64,000 nt of DNA, taken from positions 2,604,001-2,668,000 of the forward strand of contig NC_070562.1 in NCBI RefSeq assembly GCF_026914185.1. Direction: 5' to 3'. How positions within the stretch are numbered: the stretch's first letter is position 1; every line of letters begins with the position of its first letter. Positions 23,701-35,630 of the stretch are shown piece after piece. Made by a program: the position numbers and the translations under genes. The DNA is from Puccinia triticina (lineage: Eukaryota; Basidiomycota; Pucciniomycetes; Pucciniales; Pucciniaceae). A model generated the notes under the pieces. That model was not told the DNA's origin. It saw only the letters and a list, made by a program, of their open reading frames with translations, and ran no database searches.

Positions 23701-26700
23701 TCGTAAGTAGCGCCAGATCACCTCCTCTCAATATCAGGGTCCCACCAAGGTAGGGTTCACAGCCCTCTAAACGGATGAAAGTCTTCCTGTGGTGATTGGG
23801 TATCATACGGTGGTGGACGGTTTGCACACGGAACAGATCGCATTGACCGACTTGCAAATTTAAGAGTTTATCGAGAGATGAGATCAACGGGGTTTTGGTT
23901 GAGCGAGCAACTGCCTGTAGGACCGTTGACTTGACGTGTCTGAGAACTGTCACCCCTGCTTCAACGAAATAGTCGATCGCCACACCCGACACGTTGCCAT
24001 CCACTAGTACCAAGTCAGGTTCTAGCGATATGAGACGTTGGACCAGTCCCTTGAGATATTGTCGCTCTTGAGAAACCAACACATCCAACTTGCAGTAGCC
24101 ATCAATCCGTTGGAACTCTATAGGCATGCCGATTGTCAGGACTTTGGGATCAGCGCAAATTGATCTCATCTTCCTGTGCGCAATATTCTTTGTGAATACG
24201 ACCCCGTGAATGTACCTACCAAAGTGTCTCACCTAAACATGTGTGTCTTTCTGAAGAGCGAATCCAAAAATGCTTACTCGCAGTCAGCTATCTGGCCCCC
24301 GGGAATCCTTTTGATTTTTACGAGCTTTCTTATGTCTCCAGCATCCTCGCTGTCATATTTAGGCCTGGGAGGTTCAGAGACTACCTGAAGTAACAAGTTG
24401 GCGAGTTCCGTTTCCCATACGGCCGTTTTGGGAATATTCTCCCGCGCGAGGAATTGGTGAATCATAAACCGAACATGTTTACATGAAAAAGCTGGAAAAG
24501 GCTCGTCCAACCTGAGACTCTGCTCAGTTCCAGACACAAAGCTCGCCTGTCAAGAAATGAGACTCTTTCAATAAACAACCTTTGATGTAGAAAAAACAGC
24601 CGTACCAACGCACCGAAGTAGCCTTGGAAAGCGGAGGATCGGAGACCAGGCCAGGTTTGGGTTGACCTTCAACGTACGAGAGCGAAGTATTTCTAGATGT
24701 TGGAGGTACTCGTAGCTCGTATCTTTCGCCAGTTGGACTTGAATCATGAGTTGTTTCGTGTGAGCTTGAACTGAAATGCCTGTCTAGTCGAGCTTGCTTA
24801 ATGTCCGCCGACAACCTCGACGTATTCGGAGAAGCAACATAAATCGATTGAGTGTGATTGGAGGTATTGATGCCAGGTAACCCAGCTTGTTCCTCATCCG
24901 TGAGTCCCTTACGAAAAGGAGCACTCGATGTAGCTTCAGGTCTTCGTGTTGATGATTTCTTGATCGTCAACGGACTGAAAAGATTGGCAGCGATCGGAGA
25001 CGGCCGCGAGATAGGAGGAGAATCGGATCGAGAGTTAAACTTTGACTTGGTTTTATCGGTGGCCGCCGGCTGCCGTAGAAGGCTTTTTTGACGCGCAGAA
25101 TGATGGTCGGTGGGATGTCGATAGAGCGATCGTCCAGCGCGATGAGTGACAGATGACGCAAGTTGATCTCCCACTTGCCTGGATCCTTCACGCATTTTGC
25201 TGGGAGTGGTGATATGAGCACGGCTCCCTTGTGAGCGGGAACCAAGGAGGTTGAATCCTGGGGCCGCTTCCGAGAATGACTGCTTTGGTTCGTTAAATTA
25301 GGTAGTGAATTCTCCAGTGAGCGCTTGTCTGAAGAATCCAGTGATTGACAGAAAGAATTTGACTCACCGTTTCATCGTCTGTATCCTCGCGGATAGTAAA
25401 ATTGGCATGTTCTTGTGATTGAGGTTCAAGCTTGGCCAAGCAAATATTACATACCCTGATATATCCGGAAGATGCAAAGCGATGTCCAGGAACTAAGTTG
25501 GATGCGCATTGTGAACAAAAAATAGCTCCACAGATTCGGCAATGATGCTTTCGGCGCCAAGAGGTGAATGCTACAGCACAGTCGTAACACTCCTTCACAT
25601 CCTTGTCAGGCAGCCAGTATTCCTTACTCAGACCCTGCAGATGGGATAGTGTCAAAGGTTTGTTACTGCACAGTAGATTCAATTGACTTCTGGGGGAGGG
25701 TAATGATTCGAGGGGAAATTCACCTTGCCCTGTGAGTTTCCGATGCCTTGAATCCGACTAGAAGTTTCCCGTGAGAAACTGTGAGAGGAATCGGGGTTTC
25801 CTTTGGCCTTCTTTGGAGTGGTCGATGGGCCACCGGAGGAACTGAAAACACTGCCACTGTCGTCTCCGACTGTCTCTCTCGCCAAGGGGAAACCGGGAAT
25901 GTGAGAAAATGGCGGCACCGCTGAGAAATCCGCCGAATGGTTGCCACCTCCATTATCAAGCACCAATGAGCGTAAGAGAGTGTCCGAGCTGACCAAAGGG
26001 AAGTTGTTTTCCGGTTCAGGAATTGAGTTGAAGTGGAAAGGTGCTCTTGAAGAATCTGAAGCATGTGCGGGTGGCCGATGAGTGTCCAAAAAACCGTCCA
26101 CAGATCGATTGATAGCTCTGAAGGACATAGAACTGCTAGGTCTTGTTGGGGATTCGGAGTATCCGAAACTTGAGGAATGTGGGATGCCAACTGACGCCTG
26201 CGGAATCGAATACGGATGACTTTCCAAATGCTGAGCCTGAATGGGGGATGAACTGGAAGTATGAGAGAAAGATACACAAGCGATAGATGGATGAAAATTG
26301 ACGCACCCTGGAAGAATCTGATGGCTCGAACAGACTGCCACCAAAGGACCTGCTGCTTTGGTTGAGGCTGATTTTTTGACCACGTGTCTTTCGTGAGTCA
26401 AACGAATTGCTCAAGTCCAGGTCTGCTTGAGAATAATTCATTGTGACGGGTGGGAGAGATGGGCGAGTAGGAAAAGCGATGGTGGAGGTTTTATGTTCAC
26501 TGGTCGTTGCTGGTGAGATCCATGCACTTGCGCCGATGGCCGATTTGAATCTACCCAGGAGTGACTTTGCCGGCTGGGGAGTAGGAAGAAACCCAAGGCT
26601 GTGATCGGTTCCCGGGGGCGGTTGAACTTTCTGAGAGCGAGACGGTACGGATCCGGCGGTCTCTGGAAAAGAAACGTAGGAGAACTGTCGCAGGTCTGCT

Positions 26701-26789
26701 TGCAAGCTTGAGGGCGCCGGGCTAGCATCTCGTGATCGACTACCGCTCGGCCTCATCGTTCTTTCAGAAGAGAAAAGAGAGGAATGCAT
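17737..26789 (-). CDS. FAB1: 1-phosphatidylinositol-3-phosphate 5-kinase Fab1 (PIKfyve)
   Basis: Seventeen exons give 2623 aa with consistent phase: 26789-26307, 26236-25724, 25634-25368, 25282-24606, 24541-24278, 24215-20233, 20168-19796, 19736-19653, 19585-19386, 19318-19269, 19180-19063, 18990-18959, 18875-18804, 18712-18256, 18170-18140, 18074-17980 and 17909-17737. Fab1 phosphorylates PI3P to PI(3,5)P2 on the vacuole/endosome membrane. Domains in order: FYVE (about 339-400, WLPD and RRKHHCRICG), TCP-1/chaperonin-like (about 640-900, EYIHGVVFTKNIAHRK), the Cys-rich CCR region (about 1150-1340), a very long disordered linker (about 1480-2150), and the PIPK kinase (about 2185-2575) with YDLKGLTRNR, MDYS (2504-2507) and DYLQTYSWDK. 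The intron 18171-18255 must use a GC donor. Some acceptors in exons 5 and 10 are inferred from family pattern. Identity is firm. Confidence 0.95.
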
Positions 26790-27605
26790 CGGAATCGTTC
26801 TCTTGAAGCCTGAGTCTTTCTAACGAGCTTTGCTGGCCGTTCCCGTGCTCGATCCTTGCTTGATGGCTGTGGTCGTGGGCAGATATTTAAGTAGTTTGAG
26901 TGGTGGCGACGACGGATTACCACAGCGAGTCTAGTGCTCCAAATTTGAAGTTGCGCCCCGCTGCGACGACTCTATTCGCCAAGAACTCATTCGCATTATC
27001 CAATCAAGTTGGAGGGCAATTGTGAATCTCATTGCACGAAAAGGATTCTACGACCAACGCATCAGCCATGCATGGACTCAGACCACGTTGGGGCGAATTC
27101 TCCTTGAACACAGCTTTCTGTGCGCAGGTCTTAGGCTGGCTTGACCATGCTTGATGGGTTCTTTCTCCCAATCATAACAATTTTCTGATTTGTTGTTATC
27201 AATAGTCACATCCTTGAAATGGAATGTCCAAAAACGAAAACGGGTTGAGGCAAGGGGTAATTATGAAAGTTGAACAATTTCACCAAAATATCAACTTGGA
27301 TTCTCCTGAATTGTGAGACGTGTGCACATCGCAGGAATGATGAGACTACCTGGATGAGACGATATACGTTTCATGGGAAATATTACAACAATGAGAGAAA
27401 AATGTGGAAGGATGCTACAACTTTTCTTGAGGAAAAGGCGAGTATTGCTGAATAGGATAATGAGCCGATAAAGCTGTCCGTGGTGAAATTGTTAGATCAA
27501 CTAGAATTCCCTTAAATAGCCCAGAATTACGAAAACTTCCAACGCCCCTTTGTGCTGGAATCGCACTTTGTTTTGCGGGAAGTATTGATGTGATAAATTA
27601 TTAAT
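26790..27605. other. Intergenic: FAB1 upstream region and glucanase 3' flank
   Basis: No gene seen. The FAB1 side (26790-26950) is the presumptive promoter/5' UTR; the rest is AT-rich with no repeat family recognised. Confidence 0.5.
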
Positions 27606-29616
27606 CTAGCAATGAACATCGTATAGTTTGTGATCGAGGTTCTTGGGAATCCAGCCGCCCTGAATTGTTGGTAGCACAAAAATAGGGAAAAATCAGAAGA
27701 GCCCGTGTATGTACTGGACCCGCCAGCCTGGCTGACGTACCTTGACACCTGCGTCATAACTCCAGTCGTCGGCCTTTTCGGCTTTGAAGGTCCACATGAA
27801 CCAGCCAGATCCGTGCTCGTAAACTTGAGTCTGAATTTGGAAGAACTTTCCGAGAGATTCCTTATATTCCTCCGAGAAGTGTGAAGCCAGGCCAGTATAT
27901 GGGTGACAATCTCCGACCCTGGTGCTTCCCTCAAAGGTGCCATCGTAGCGTGCACCTCTGCCAATTCCATTCAAAAGTGGGGCGCAATCTGTAGGCGCTG
28001 GTGTGAATTCACCGACCCAAGTCCAAATCTTCGACTGACTCGCTTGCAAGTCAGGGATTTTTCGGCAATACTCGTGAATTCGCTCCTGTTCGTTCATTTT
28101 GTTGCCTTCAACTGTGAAAACGGTGTAGATGTGTGTGTCAAGCGAAACACCATGGTATCGAGGAGGTGGAAAGGTATGGGACCAAGTGCTCAATGGTAGG
28201 AAAGCATCGTGAATGTTGTATAGAAGATGAGTTTGCGAGCCATCGCCAGAATGACTTCCGGAATGGCGCACAATGTCGTATCCATCTATCAAAAAACGGG
28301 AATCAGGTTAAGGAGACGTGGGACGTGAGACAATAAGATCGTGGTATTACCTTTGTAAAACTCATTGATGGTGTCAACCATATGCTGATTCTTGAACCCA
28401 GCGGGTTCATTCAAAGCTTGAATTCCGACCACGACTTGGGCTACGGCTCGAAAAAAGTCATATGAGCCAGGGTCACACATTTTTGAAGTGAAAGCAATGG
28501 CATCTCACCATATTGTGGCTTGGAGAATTCCTTTGTCAACTGAACAAGTGCGGCTTTGGTCCTGTCCACGTTGCCTTGGTCATCATCCCAACTAATATCA
28601 CCCCTTTTTCCAGAGTTGTCTGTGAATCAGAGACGGGGTAAGTTCTCGATTCCCATATGATTTAAGCAAGTGGAGCTTACCGAAGCCGTTCTGCGACCCT
28701 GGGGCTCCGTGCTAATAATTGACATTCATCATCATAAGTCCATCTGCAGAATTGCAGTTAGGCAAGTGCTTACCAGATCAATTAATACTTTTAACCCAAT
28801 ATCTTTGCACCAACCGACAGCTTTCAATAGATACTAACCGAACGGAAAATGGGTGGTCAATAGAAACGCTACATATCTTTGATAACTTTAACAGAGACCA
28901 ACTTCAAATTGCCCTTGCACGTAAGGCTCTCCTCCAGATATATCGAAGGCCCAATAACCTGAAAACAAAACAAGCCGTCTAGTTTTAACAGCAGTTTATC
29001 TCGAGATATGGAGCGCCCCAACCCACCAATAGGTATGCGGACATGGTTTAGTCCGTAGGATTTGATAGTATGAAAATCGCCCTCAGTATAAAAAGAATCC
29101 CAGTGTTTACGCAAACGCCGACTTGCTTCATGTTGCCTAGTAGAGAAAGAAGAACGTCAGTTTGGGCACCTTGCAGAGATATTTTGAATCAAATTAAAAA
29201 CTCGCCCTAAAGTCTGACAAAGAGTAAACTCGTCAATCACGGCAGGATTGTCAGCTTCATAGATGCTTGGTGTAATCCACGGCTCTGTGACCTGAAAGGG
29301 GAAAACTAATTTCAGCATTACGCGGTATGCCATCGACATGAAAACATTGTAAAAAAAGGTGTACCAGCCACCCGCCGATGTTGACACCTTGGATTTTTTG
29401 GTTGGCGTAGTCGAATCCGGCGCTTTCAGCTGAAAAGTCGCGTTGTTGAAGCAAAATGCGGGTTCTGTTGTAATTTGAGGTTTCTACCAGGTTTTCGATC
29501 CCTTCGGACGAGGGCTTGGGCGAAGTGGTGGAGGAAGAGATTAATGCGCCACTGTACAAAGTGAAAAGAAGCACTTTCCGCGATGAACGAGCAAGAGAAC
29601 CAAGCTCTAAATGCAT
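27606..29616 (-). CDS. EXG1: Exo-1,3-beta-glucanase, GH5
   Basis: Ten exons give 464 aa: 29616-29365, 29291-29206, 29136-29027, 28958-28903, 28833-28774, 28711-28681, 28619-28509, 28440-28351, 28285-27741 and 27659-27606. The N-terminus (basic region then [15 protein letters not shown]) is a signal peptide. The family pattern is complete: [61 protein letters not shown] with the acid/base Glu at about 247, DTHIYTVF, and [11 protein letters not shown] with the nucleophile Glu at about 358; it ends [17 protein letters not shown]. Such enzymes trim beta-1,3-glucan in the cell wall outside the cell. The intron 29137-29205 only keeps frame if a GC donor is used. The symbol follows the yeast family name; which paralogue is unclear. 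Confidence 0.93.
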
Positions 29617-30574
29617 GATGAGTGAGGTATACTATGGGGCGGAGAAGGAAATAGATTGCGCAATGGTTGTGTGGTGGGATTGTGGCTAGGAGATGGCGGA
29701 GGGTTCTATTTATAAGCTTTCCGCACTGACAGTCAGGGAGTCAATTGGCTGGGCAAGGCTAGGATTGACAAATGGCTGGATTCCGTTGAGGGAACTGGTC
29801 ATGGGGTTATATGGCTGGATTCAGCGACTACATAATCCGATTGATCACTGCTCGACATGGGCTGAAAGGAGGCTGACTTTCTGAAGAGTGACGGGTCTAG
29901 GTAGACCGACCATTAAGCGAAGTTGAGACTTAGACTGGGCCCGTCGTATCAACCAGCCATGAGAAAAAAAAACTTGGAAGCAGATTTGAAAGGCCTTACT
30001 GGAAGTTCATTGTTAGGTAGACGCTATGGATTCTTAGGGAGACTCTGAGTCGCTGGTCTCACGATCTATAAAACATGATGCCCTTTGGTTTCGTCGATAG
30101 AAGTGAGTCACTTTGCGTTGTTTTGGCAATACGCGTCGTTGTAACACCCATGATACTGAGATCTGATGGAACTGGGCCCGCGTCGAGCGTGATATGTACG
30201 GGTTGATTGGGAACTCAGCATATGTACCACCGGCAGTGGTTGCGAGAAGGCAAAACTACTTCCCTTTCAGGAGGGTACATACATATCAACCGATGTTAAC
30301 CCGACTGACTACCAAAGACAACCATGTCCATGAAGCTCCATGAAGGCATTCGAGAATCTGACTTGAAGTTGAACTGGCATGATTTTGTCCAGTGTATTTT
30401 GTCACGCGGAGTTTCGGTGCTTTTCGCCGTTCGGTGACGCTGAGACAAGCGACTCGGACTCTTGAGGCTAGGTCAGATCAAGCAAAAACCCCGCCTCGAT
30501 TAATGTAGCTTATCTCATCAACACACTCACCATAAACCTTGCGAGTCGGAAGTGTGGATTCGGATAGCTTATCA
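29617..30574. other. Upstream region of the glucanase gene
   Basis: No gene seen. The first 150 bp form the likely promoter/5' UTR. The remainder is unique-looking sequence up to the repeat block starting near 30575. Confidence 0.5.
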
Positions 30575-31026
30575 ATGGATGAACTTCCCGTCGAGATCTG
30601 CGGGCCTCCCAGAAGTGATCTAGAGCCCGAAAAGCTATGTAGATCTGTGCAGTGGATGGACTTCCTGTCGAGATCTGCGGGTCACCCAGAAGTGATCTAT
30701 GTAGAGCCCAAAAAACTAGATTTCCCTGCAACAATCTAGACTTTTTTGGGTCTAAACCAACATCTGCGGGGGTCCCAGATTGCATGGGAAGTCCCCCCCG
30801 CAGATGTTGGTTTAGACCCAAAAAGCCTAGACTTTTGCAGGCAAATGGAGGACTTCCTGTCAATCTGCAGCCCCTTGGACAGCATTTCCCGGCAAAAATT
30901 AATGTTTTCTGGCTGCAGATCTGGTCCTTTAGAGTGCTGCAGATTGACAGGGAGTCCTCCAATCTGGCTTTTTGGGCTCCAGATCACTTCTGGGAGGCCC
31001 ACAGAGCTTGACAGGAAGTCACCTGG
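30575..31026. mobile_element. Nested inverted-repeat elements (MITE composite)
   Basis: At least three hairpins are nested. The outer arms carry GACTTCC(C/T)GTCGAGATCTG and CTCCCAGAAGTGATCTAGAG at the left and their inverse at the right (30976-31020). A middle hairpin at about 30735-30831 has arms around CTAAACCAACATCTGCGGG. An inner hairpin at 30846-30961 has arms TGGAGGACTTCCTGTCAATC. The left outer arm appears twice (30580 and 30655). No coding capacity. A 60-bp core (30864-30923) matches 61680-61739 at about 55 of 60 positions. Confidence 0.75.
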
Positions 31027-31038
31027 TTACCTCGACCT

Positions 31039-31396
31039 CAGGGTGTAAATGGGACCCAAGACCCGTCAGGTTTTGGGTTGGGTTTGGGCACATTCTTAAA
31101 GAAAATGACATGCAAACCTGACCCAACCTGACTTGTAGAATCATCAGGTTGGGTTTGGGCAGCCTATTTTCTAATTGGGTCAGCCTGTAACCCAACTATG
31201 ACACCTCCAACAGTCAAGCTGTGGGTTTTTGGCGCCTAATAGGTCAGGTCAACCCAAGACCCAACCCAAAATAGTATGATGTTGGGTCAGGTTCAGGCAG
31301 TATATTTTCAAATCTTCCCTGACCCATGCTAAATGTTGGGTTGGGTTCAACTTCAGGTGCTGTTTTTCGACCCCAACCCAACCTGTTTACACACTG
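31039..31396. mobile_element. hAT-like non-autonomous element
   Basis: Ends CAGGGTGTAAATGGG and (inverse) CAGTGTGTAAACAGG agree at 12 of 15 positions and resemble hAT terminal repeats. The interior is built of subterminal repeats of the words GGGTTGGGTTTGGG and CCCAACCTGA in both orientations. Only ACCT is shared by both flanks, so no full 8-bp target duplication is visible. Confidence 0.5.
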
Positions 31397-33144
31397 ACCT
31401 AGTATGCCTAACACTGTGATCTGCCTGTACTGCTATGGTGCAAGCAGAGTGTGTGAATGGAACCTTTTCCTTTCTCCATCCCAAAATTGCCTGACTCATC
31501 ACTGATTGTTTCCTGAGATATCATAGAGAATTTCTTTGTTGTAACAATCTTTCACAACAACCACAAGCTTGAGGATATTAAGTGATCATATGTCTAAAAT
31601 TATTACAGAAGAGAATGCAGAGATACAATTGATGGAAGATTTTGCAAGGGGTGTTCTTGAAAGTAAGGGGGAATGTACAAGGCAGAAAAATATGACATTT
31701 CTACTATCTATCAGCAAAACCTTGCACCAGTTCTATCTCTCAATTCTTTTCCATAATAACTTTAGACATTCAGTTGGTTACTTCCTTGAGCTTGAGGTTG
31801 TAAGTGCAACAAAGACAGCCTCTATCAGGTGATACTTAGTGGTGAGTCAGGGGGTTTTGGGATGGAGAAAGGCAAATTTTGGCTTACTTATCTCACATTC
31901 ATACACTCTGTTTGCACCACCCCAGACTAGGCAGGTCATACTGTTAGGCATAACTGAGCAGCTTCTTTTTTTTTATCTGCAGCAGTGCATCACAGGCGGC
32001 CAATCCAAAGAAAGAAGCATTCAGTGGCAGTCTAAGTTCTGCATGGCAGATGAAGAGAAGGTGGGACTTGGTAGATGTGTTTAACAAGAGATTTGTCAGG
32101 CATGATGGGCAGAGTGTGGTGAATTGGTTGAAACCACAGAGGAGGGAGTTGTTGGTATGCTGGTTTCTGGTGTGGCTGAGATGAGTTGGTGAGTTTGGGA
32201 GAAACAGGCAGGAGGAAGTCATTTTGTATACATTCCAAATCCTTTGGAAGCCAAAAGGGGTGGGGTGGAACCCCAATCTGTCAAAATTCATTGGATATTG
32301 CATTTTTGTAGTGGGAACATTCTCATGCAGAACATGTGTGTTGAAAGAGATTTTTGAAATATGTACACATGCCAAGGATAGTTTTCAAATTCCTTTCTAT
32401 GGGAATTTGAAGAAAGGGTATGTCAAAGTGTGCTCCCCACTCAAGGTACCTGAAAAAAAGTCAATGAAATCTGTCAGCCTACGTGATGCCAAGGATAGTA
32501 ACCTTCTAGCTACATGTGGGTAAAAACTCTAAGAAAAATTTATAAGGGATAATTCCAACGTAAATGTTGGGAATTATGGCGTAGAAAATAGGGCAAGAAG
32601 GGCCACTTAGATTAATGTAATTGATATAATTAATTTTAAGAGGGGTCTGATTAAATCAGGGGTGTTTGATCCCTCAAAAGTAAACACTGGGGCATGTAAA
32701 CAGGTGTGTTTTCAATCCCAGAAAGAAATAGCGGAGAATCTCAAGAGAAGAGGCTTTGGACCTGTCCTAAAGCAAAAGGATGGTCTCCTTGAGGAAATGA
32801 TTTGTATTTTGCTGCCAATGCAAATTTGATCTTAGGCAATATGGATGGGTGCCTTAATTACTTACATAAACTTTCACTCCAAACTTAGTCAGTCCCTCCT
32901 CTGAGGGGAAACATGTATTTGTTTCAAAATCCTGTGCAGCAATATGTGTACAGATTTACCAGTTTCAGTGTGTCCAAAATGTTCTGTGAATCTGTGTACC
33001 AGGTCCACTGGATGACTTCCTGTCAAGTCTGGAAGCCTCCCAGATCTCAATTTACACAACCAAACTGTCAATTTTCAGGATAAAGGAAAATTGTTTCCTA
33101 AGAGTAAGCCTGTAGCTTGTGTCAAAGTTCAAAGCAAGTTCATT
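31397..33144. other. Transposon-rich AT-rich region, no gene supported
   Basis: Only short frames are open and none matches a known protein. Near 33000-33060 a single arm, GATGACTTCCTGTCAAGTC, belongs to the same MITE family as 17336 and 30575. The part just left of 33145 may be the degraded 3' end of a retroelement. Confidence 0.4.
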
Positions 33145-33183
33145 CACCAGGGGGGAATGTGTGGCACTCTCTAGAGAGTGCCA
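33145..33183 (+). repeat. LTR-like end with purine tract (left copy)
   Basis: Thirty-nine bases that occur again, perfectly inverted, at 35592-35630. They comprise CACCAGGGGGGAATG followed by TGTGGCACTCTC and its palindromic partner. A G-rich purine tract directly followed by TG is what precedes the 3' LTR of LTR retrotransposons, so this may be a polypurine tract plus LTR start reading rightward. Confidence 0.5.
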
Positions 33184-33289
33184 AGCCGTATGTTTCTTTG
33201 GGAAAGCTGATTGATTTCAACTGTGTGAGCATGTGTGATGCAGGCTTCAAATATGTTGAACTGATGTTCAATTAAGGCTGATCATAGAT

Positions 33290-34230
33290 CCACTCCATGG
33301 TGGTGTACACACTGGCAATTCAGTGGAGGGTACCTCCACTTGATGCTTGGTAAACTCTTGGATTCTAAACTTACTGGTGTGTATCAGCCATCAAGGTGAG
33401 ACACCCTCTGCTCAATGATTGGGGTGTACAGCCATTGAGTGGAGATACCCTCCAATTCATGACTGTTGGACAAACATTGAGTGGAGGGTGTGTCCACTCA
33501 ATTAACATATGCACATTACCAGCTACATGTCAAGTGAAGACATACTGCACTTGATGACCGGTGGTGAATGCCATTGAGTGGAGGGATTCTCCACTCAATG
33601 ACTGGTGTGTACCGGACATTGAGTGGAGGGGTTCTCCACTAGGTGATTGGTGTCTACCAGCCATTGAGCGGAGACACCCTCCAATTGATGATAGGTCACT
33701 GGGGTGGGAATAACCCGCCTCAATGACCAGCACTACATGGGAGTCATTGTGACTTACCTTTCCATGTTTGACGGAGAGGTACGTGCTGTACATTGCACTG
33801 GGAGAGTCCCATCTCAATGAGCAGTACATACCATCCATCCGGCTGCGCTTTTCCGAGATAGGTGGCTAGTATATATGCCTACCATGCTTGGAAAGGTTGG
33901 CTTGATGACCAGAATGTGCTGGTCATCAGGCTAAGGCTTCCCTGGCTTGATGACCAGGTGCTGGCCATTGTCTTTGAGTTCGGAGACGCCGCAGATTGAT
34001 TACTGGGGCATTATAGCCATCAAGCGCGGCCTCTCCCCACTCGATGACCAGTTTGTGCTGGCCATCAAGTTTGAGGAGGCCTAGATTGATGACCAGAACA
34101 TACTGGTCATTGATCTTGGGTTTTCCGAGCTCTGTAGGCAGCACATACTGGTCATGGGGGCTGGGAAAGCCAGGCTCAATGACCAGTATGTGTTTTACTG
34201 TTGAGGGTGGGGGGTTTACCCAGCTCGATG
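33290..34230. repeat. Degenerate 45-bp tandem array of palindromic units
   Basis: Words recur every 42-45 bp: CATTGAGTGGAGG at 33433, 33475, 33572, 33617 and 33662, and TTGATGACCAG at 33902 and 33947 and, more diverged, until about 34230. Each unit is palindromic (for example CATTGAGTGGAG paired with CTCCACTCAATG, and TTGATGACCAG paired with CTGGTCATCAA), so the array alternates small hairpins. Units in the left and right halves form two diverged subfamilies. The array lies between the two inverted LTR-like ends. Confidence 0.75.
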
Positions 34231-35591
34231 ATAGCAAGCAGGGCTTGGTGAGTCTGGGTACATCGGCACCTTGCAAATGTCCTCCCTGATGTTTGGCCGA
34301 ACATGACGGTGGACATTGCAGAAAAAAATCAACACTCCCCGGGGGCACACGGGGATGCAGGGCTGATCTCTGTCGTCCCTCCGCAGCTGCTGTTGACTTA
34401 TGCCCACCTTGAAACTCCCTAATTTTTTTGGTGCTTTTCACCACATGTACATGGGTGCAAATGCTCCTCCTCCAATGTGAATTATGTTGATTGATCTGGT
34501 TAAAGCAGGTACTACTACAAAGTGCATCAGTGTTATCTAAGAACTTGGCAACTATGTACCATGTCATAATAGCAATCAACACCATGTTATTGCACAATGC
34601 CCATCAACATGATGGTACCTGTGATGAAAGCATGCTACCTGTAGGAACAAATTGGCGAAAAATTTCAGGGAAAAGATGTGAAGATACTCAATCTACAAGA
34701 CAAAAGGTTTTACCAATGCTGGGATATGCATGGGCATTTCAGAATTCACTGTTCACCTTGGATTTCTCAGACCAGTTTCTGAAATTTTTTGCCTGCTGGT
34801 TCCAGGATCCCTGAAATATTGATGAACCTGTTGATATCCACCAATCTACCCACCTTCTCTTGAGGGACTTGATTAATTTCACAACTAGCCACATTTTGTA
34901 GTCAGGTGGCGGTAAAACTATGAAAATTTTGCAATGTGTATTCTCATATGCCAGGTGTAGTACAAAAATAACAGCTGATGAAACTTCAAACTTTACCTTT
35001 CATGAGTATTCCATCCTTTGTTAAACATGGTAGGGAAAACAGCCCCTGTTATTGTTCACATTTCATGGCATTGCAATGTGGAAAGTTATAAGTTACACAG
35101 CTTTTCCCAGCTTTTGCACTGTTTGATACTCAAAGAATAGACATTTGGTTTTAACATCACTTACCTCCCAATTTGTTACAGGAATAGGCATGACAGAAAC
35201 ATGCCGGAAGGATTCATCTACCACTTGGTTGAGAATTTGGAGTTGCTAAATTTTACAATTTTTTTTTCCACAATCTCATTTTACATGTGTTTTGAATGAA
35301 AGAAATCAGCTCTCCAAAATATTCCTTGTCACTTAGTCAAGGATATTTTTAGCATAAGTATAGTCAAATGCTTGGCACCACATCTTGTGCATTGAATTTA
35401 ACATCCAGAATGTGATCCATATTGACCAGAAAAACAATTTCACAAGAGAGATTTTCATGTGTTGGCGTTGAGGGAGATCAGTTGGAAACAACTTCACCTA
35501 AAGTTACGCTTGGATTGAGAAGAAAGTTGAGCAAATGGTTACAGTTGAAATTGAACTCACATCAGACCATCCGAAGGATAAAATTACGGTC
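34231..35591. other. AT-rich region, no gene supported
   Basis: A few frames of 60-110 codons are open but show no domain, codon pattern or splice partners. It lies between the 45-bp array and the right LTR-like end and may be retroelement-derived. Confidence 0.4.
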
Positions 35592-35630
35592 TGGCACTCT
35601 CTAGAGAGTGCCACACATTCCCCCCTGGTG
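35592..35630 (-). repeat. LTR-like end with purine tract (right copy, inverted)
   Basis: Exact inverse of 33145-33183, reading leftward: on the minus strand the G-rich tract at 35630-35616 precedes TGTGGCACTCTC. Facing the left copy, it suggests two 3' LTR starts of one family pointing at each other. Confidence 0.5.

Noticed and set aside
33290..34230. Possible CRISPR-like array
   Set aside because: Units are contiguous, degenerate and palindromic with no unique spacers, and the genome is eukaryotic.
34044..34597. Frames of 63-223 codons inside the 45-bp array
   Set aside because: 45 is divisible by 3, so tandem units keep frames open without coding.
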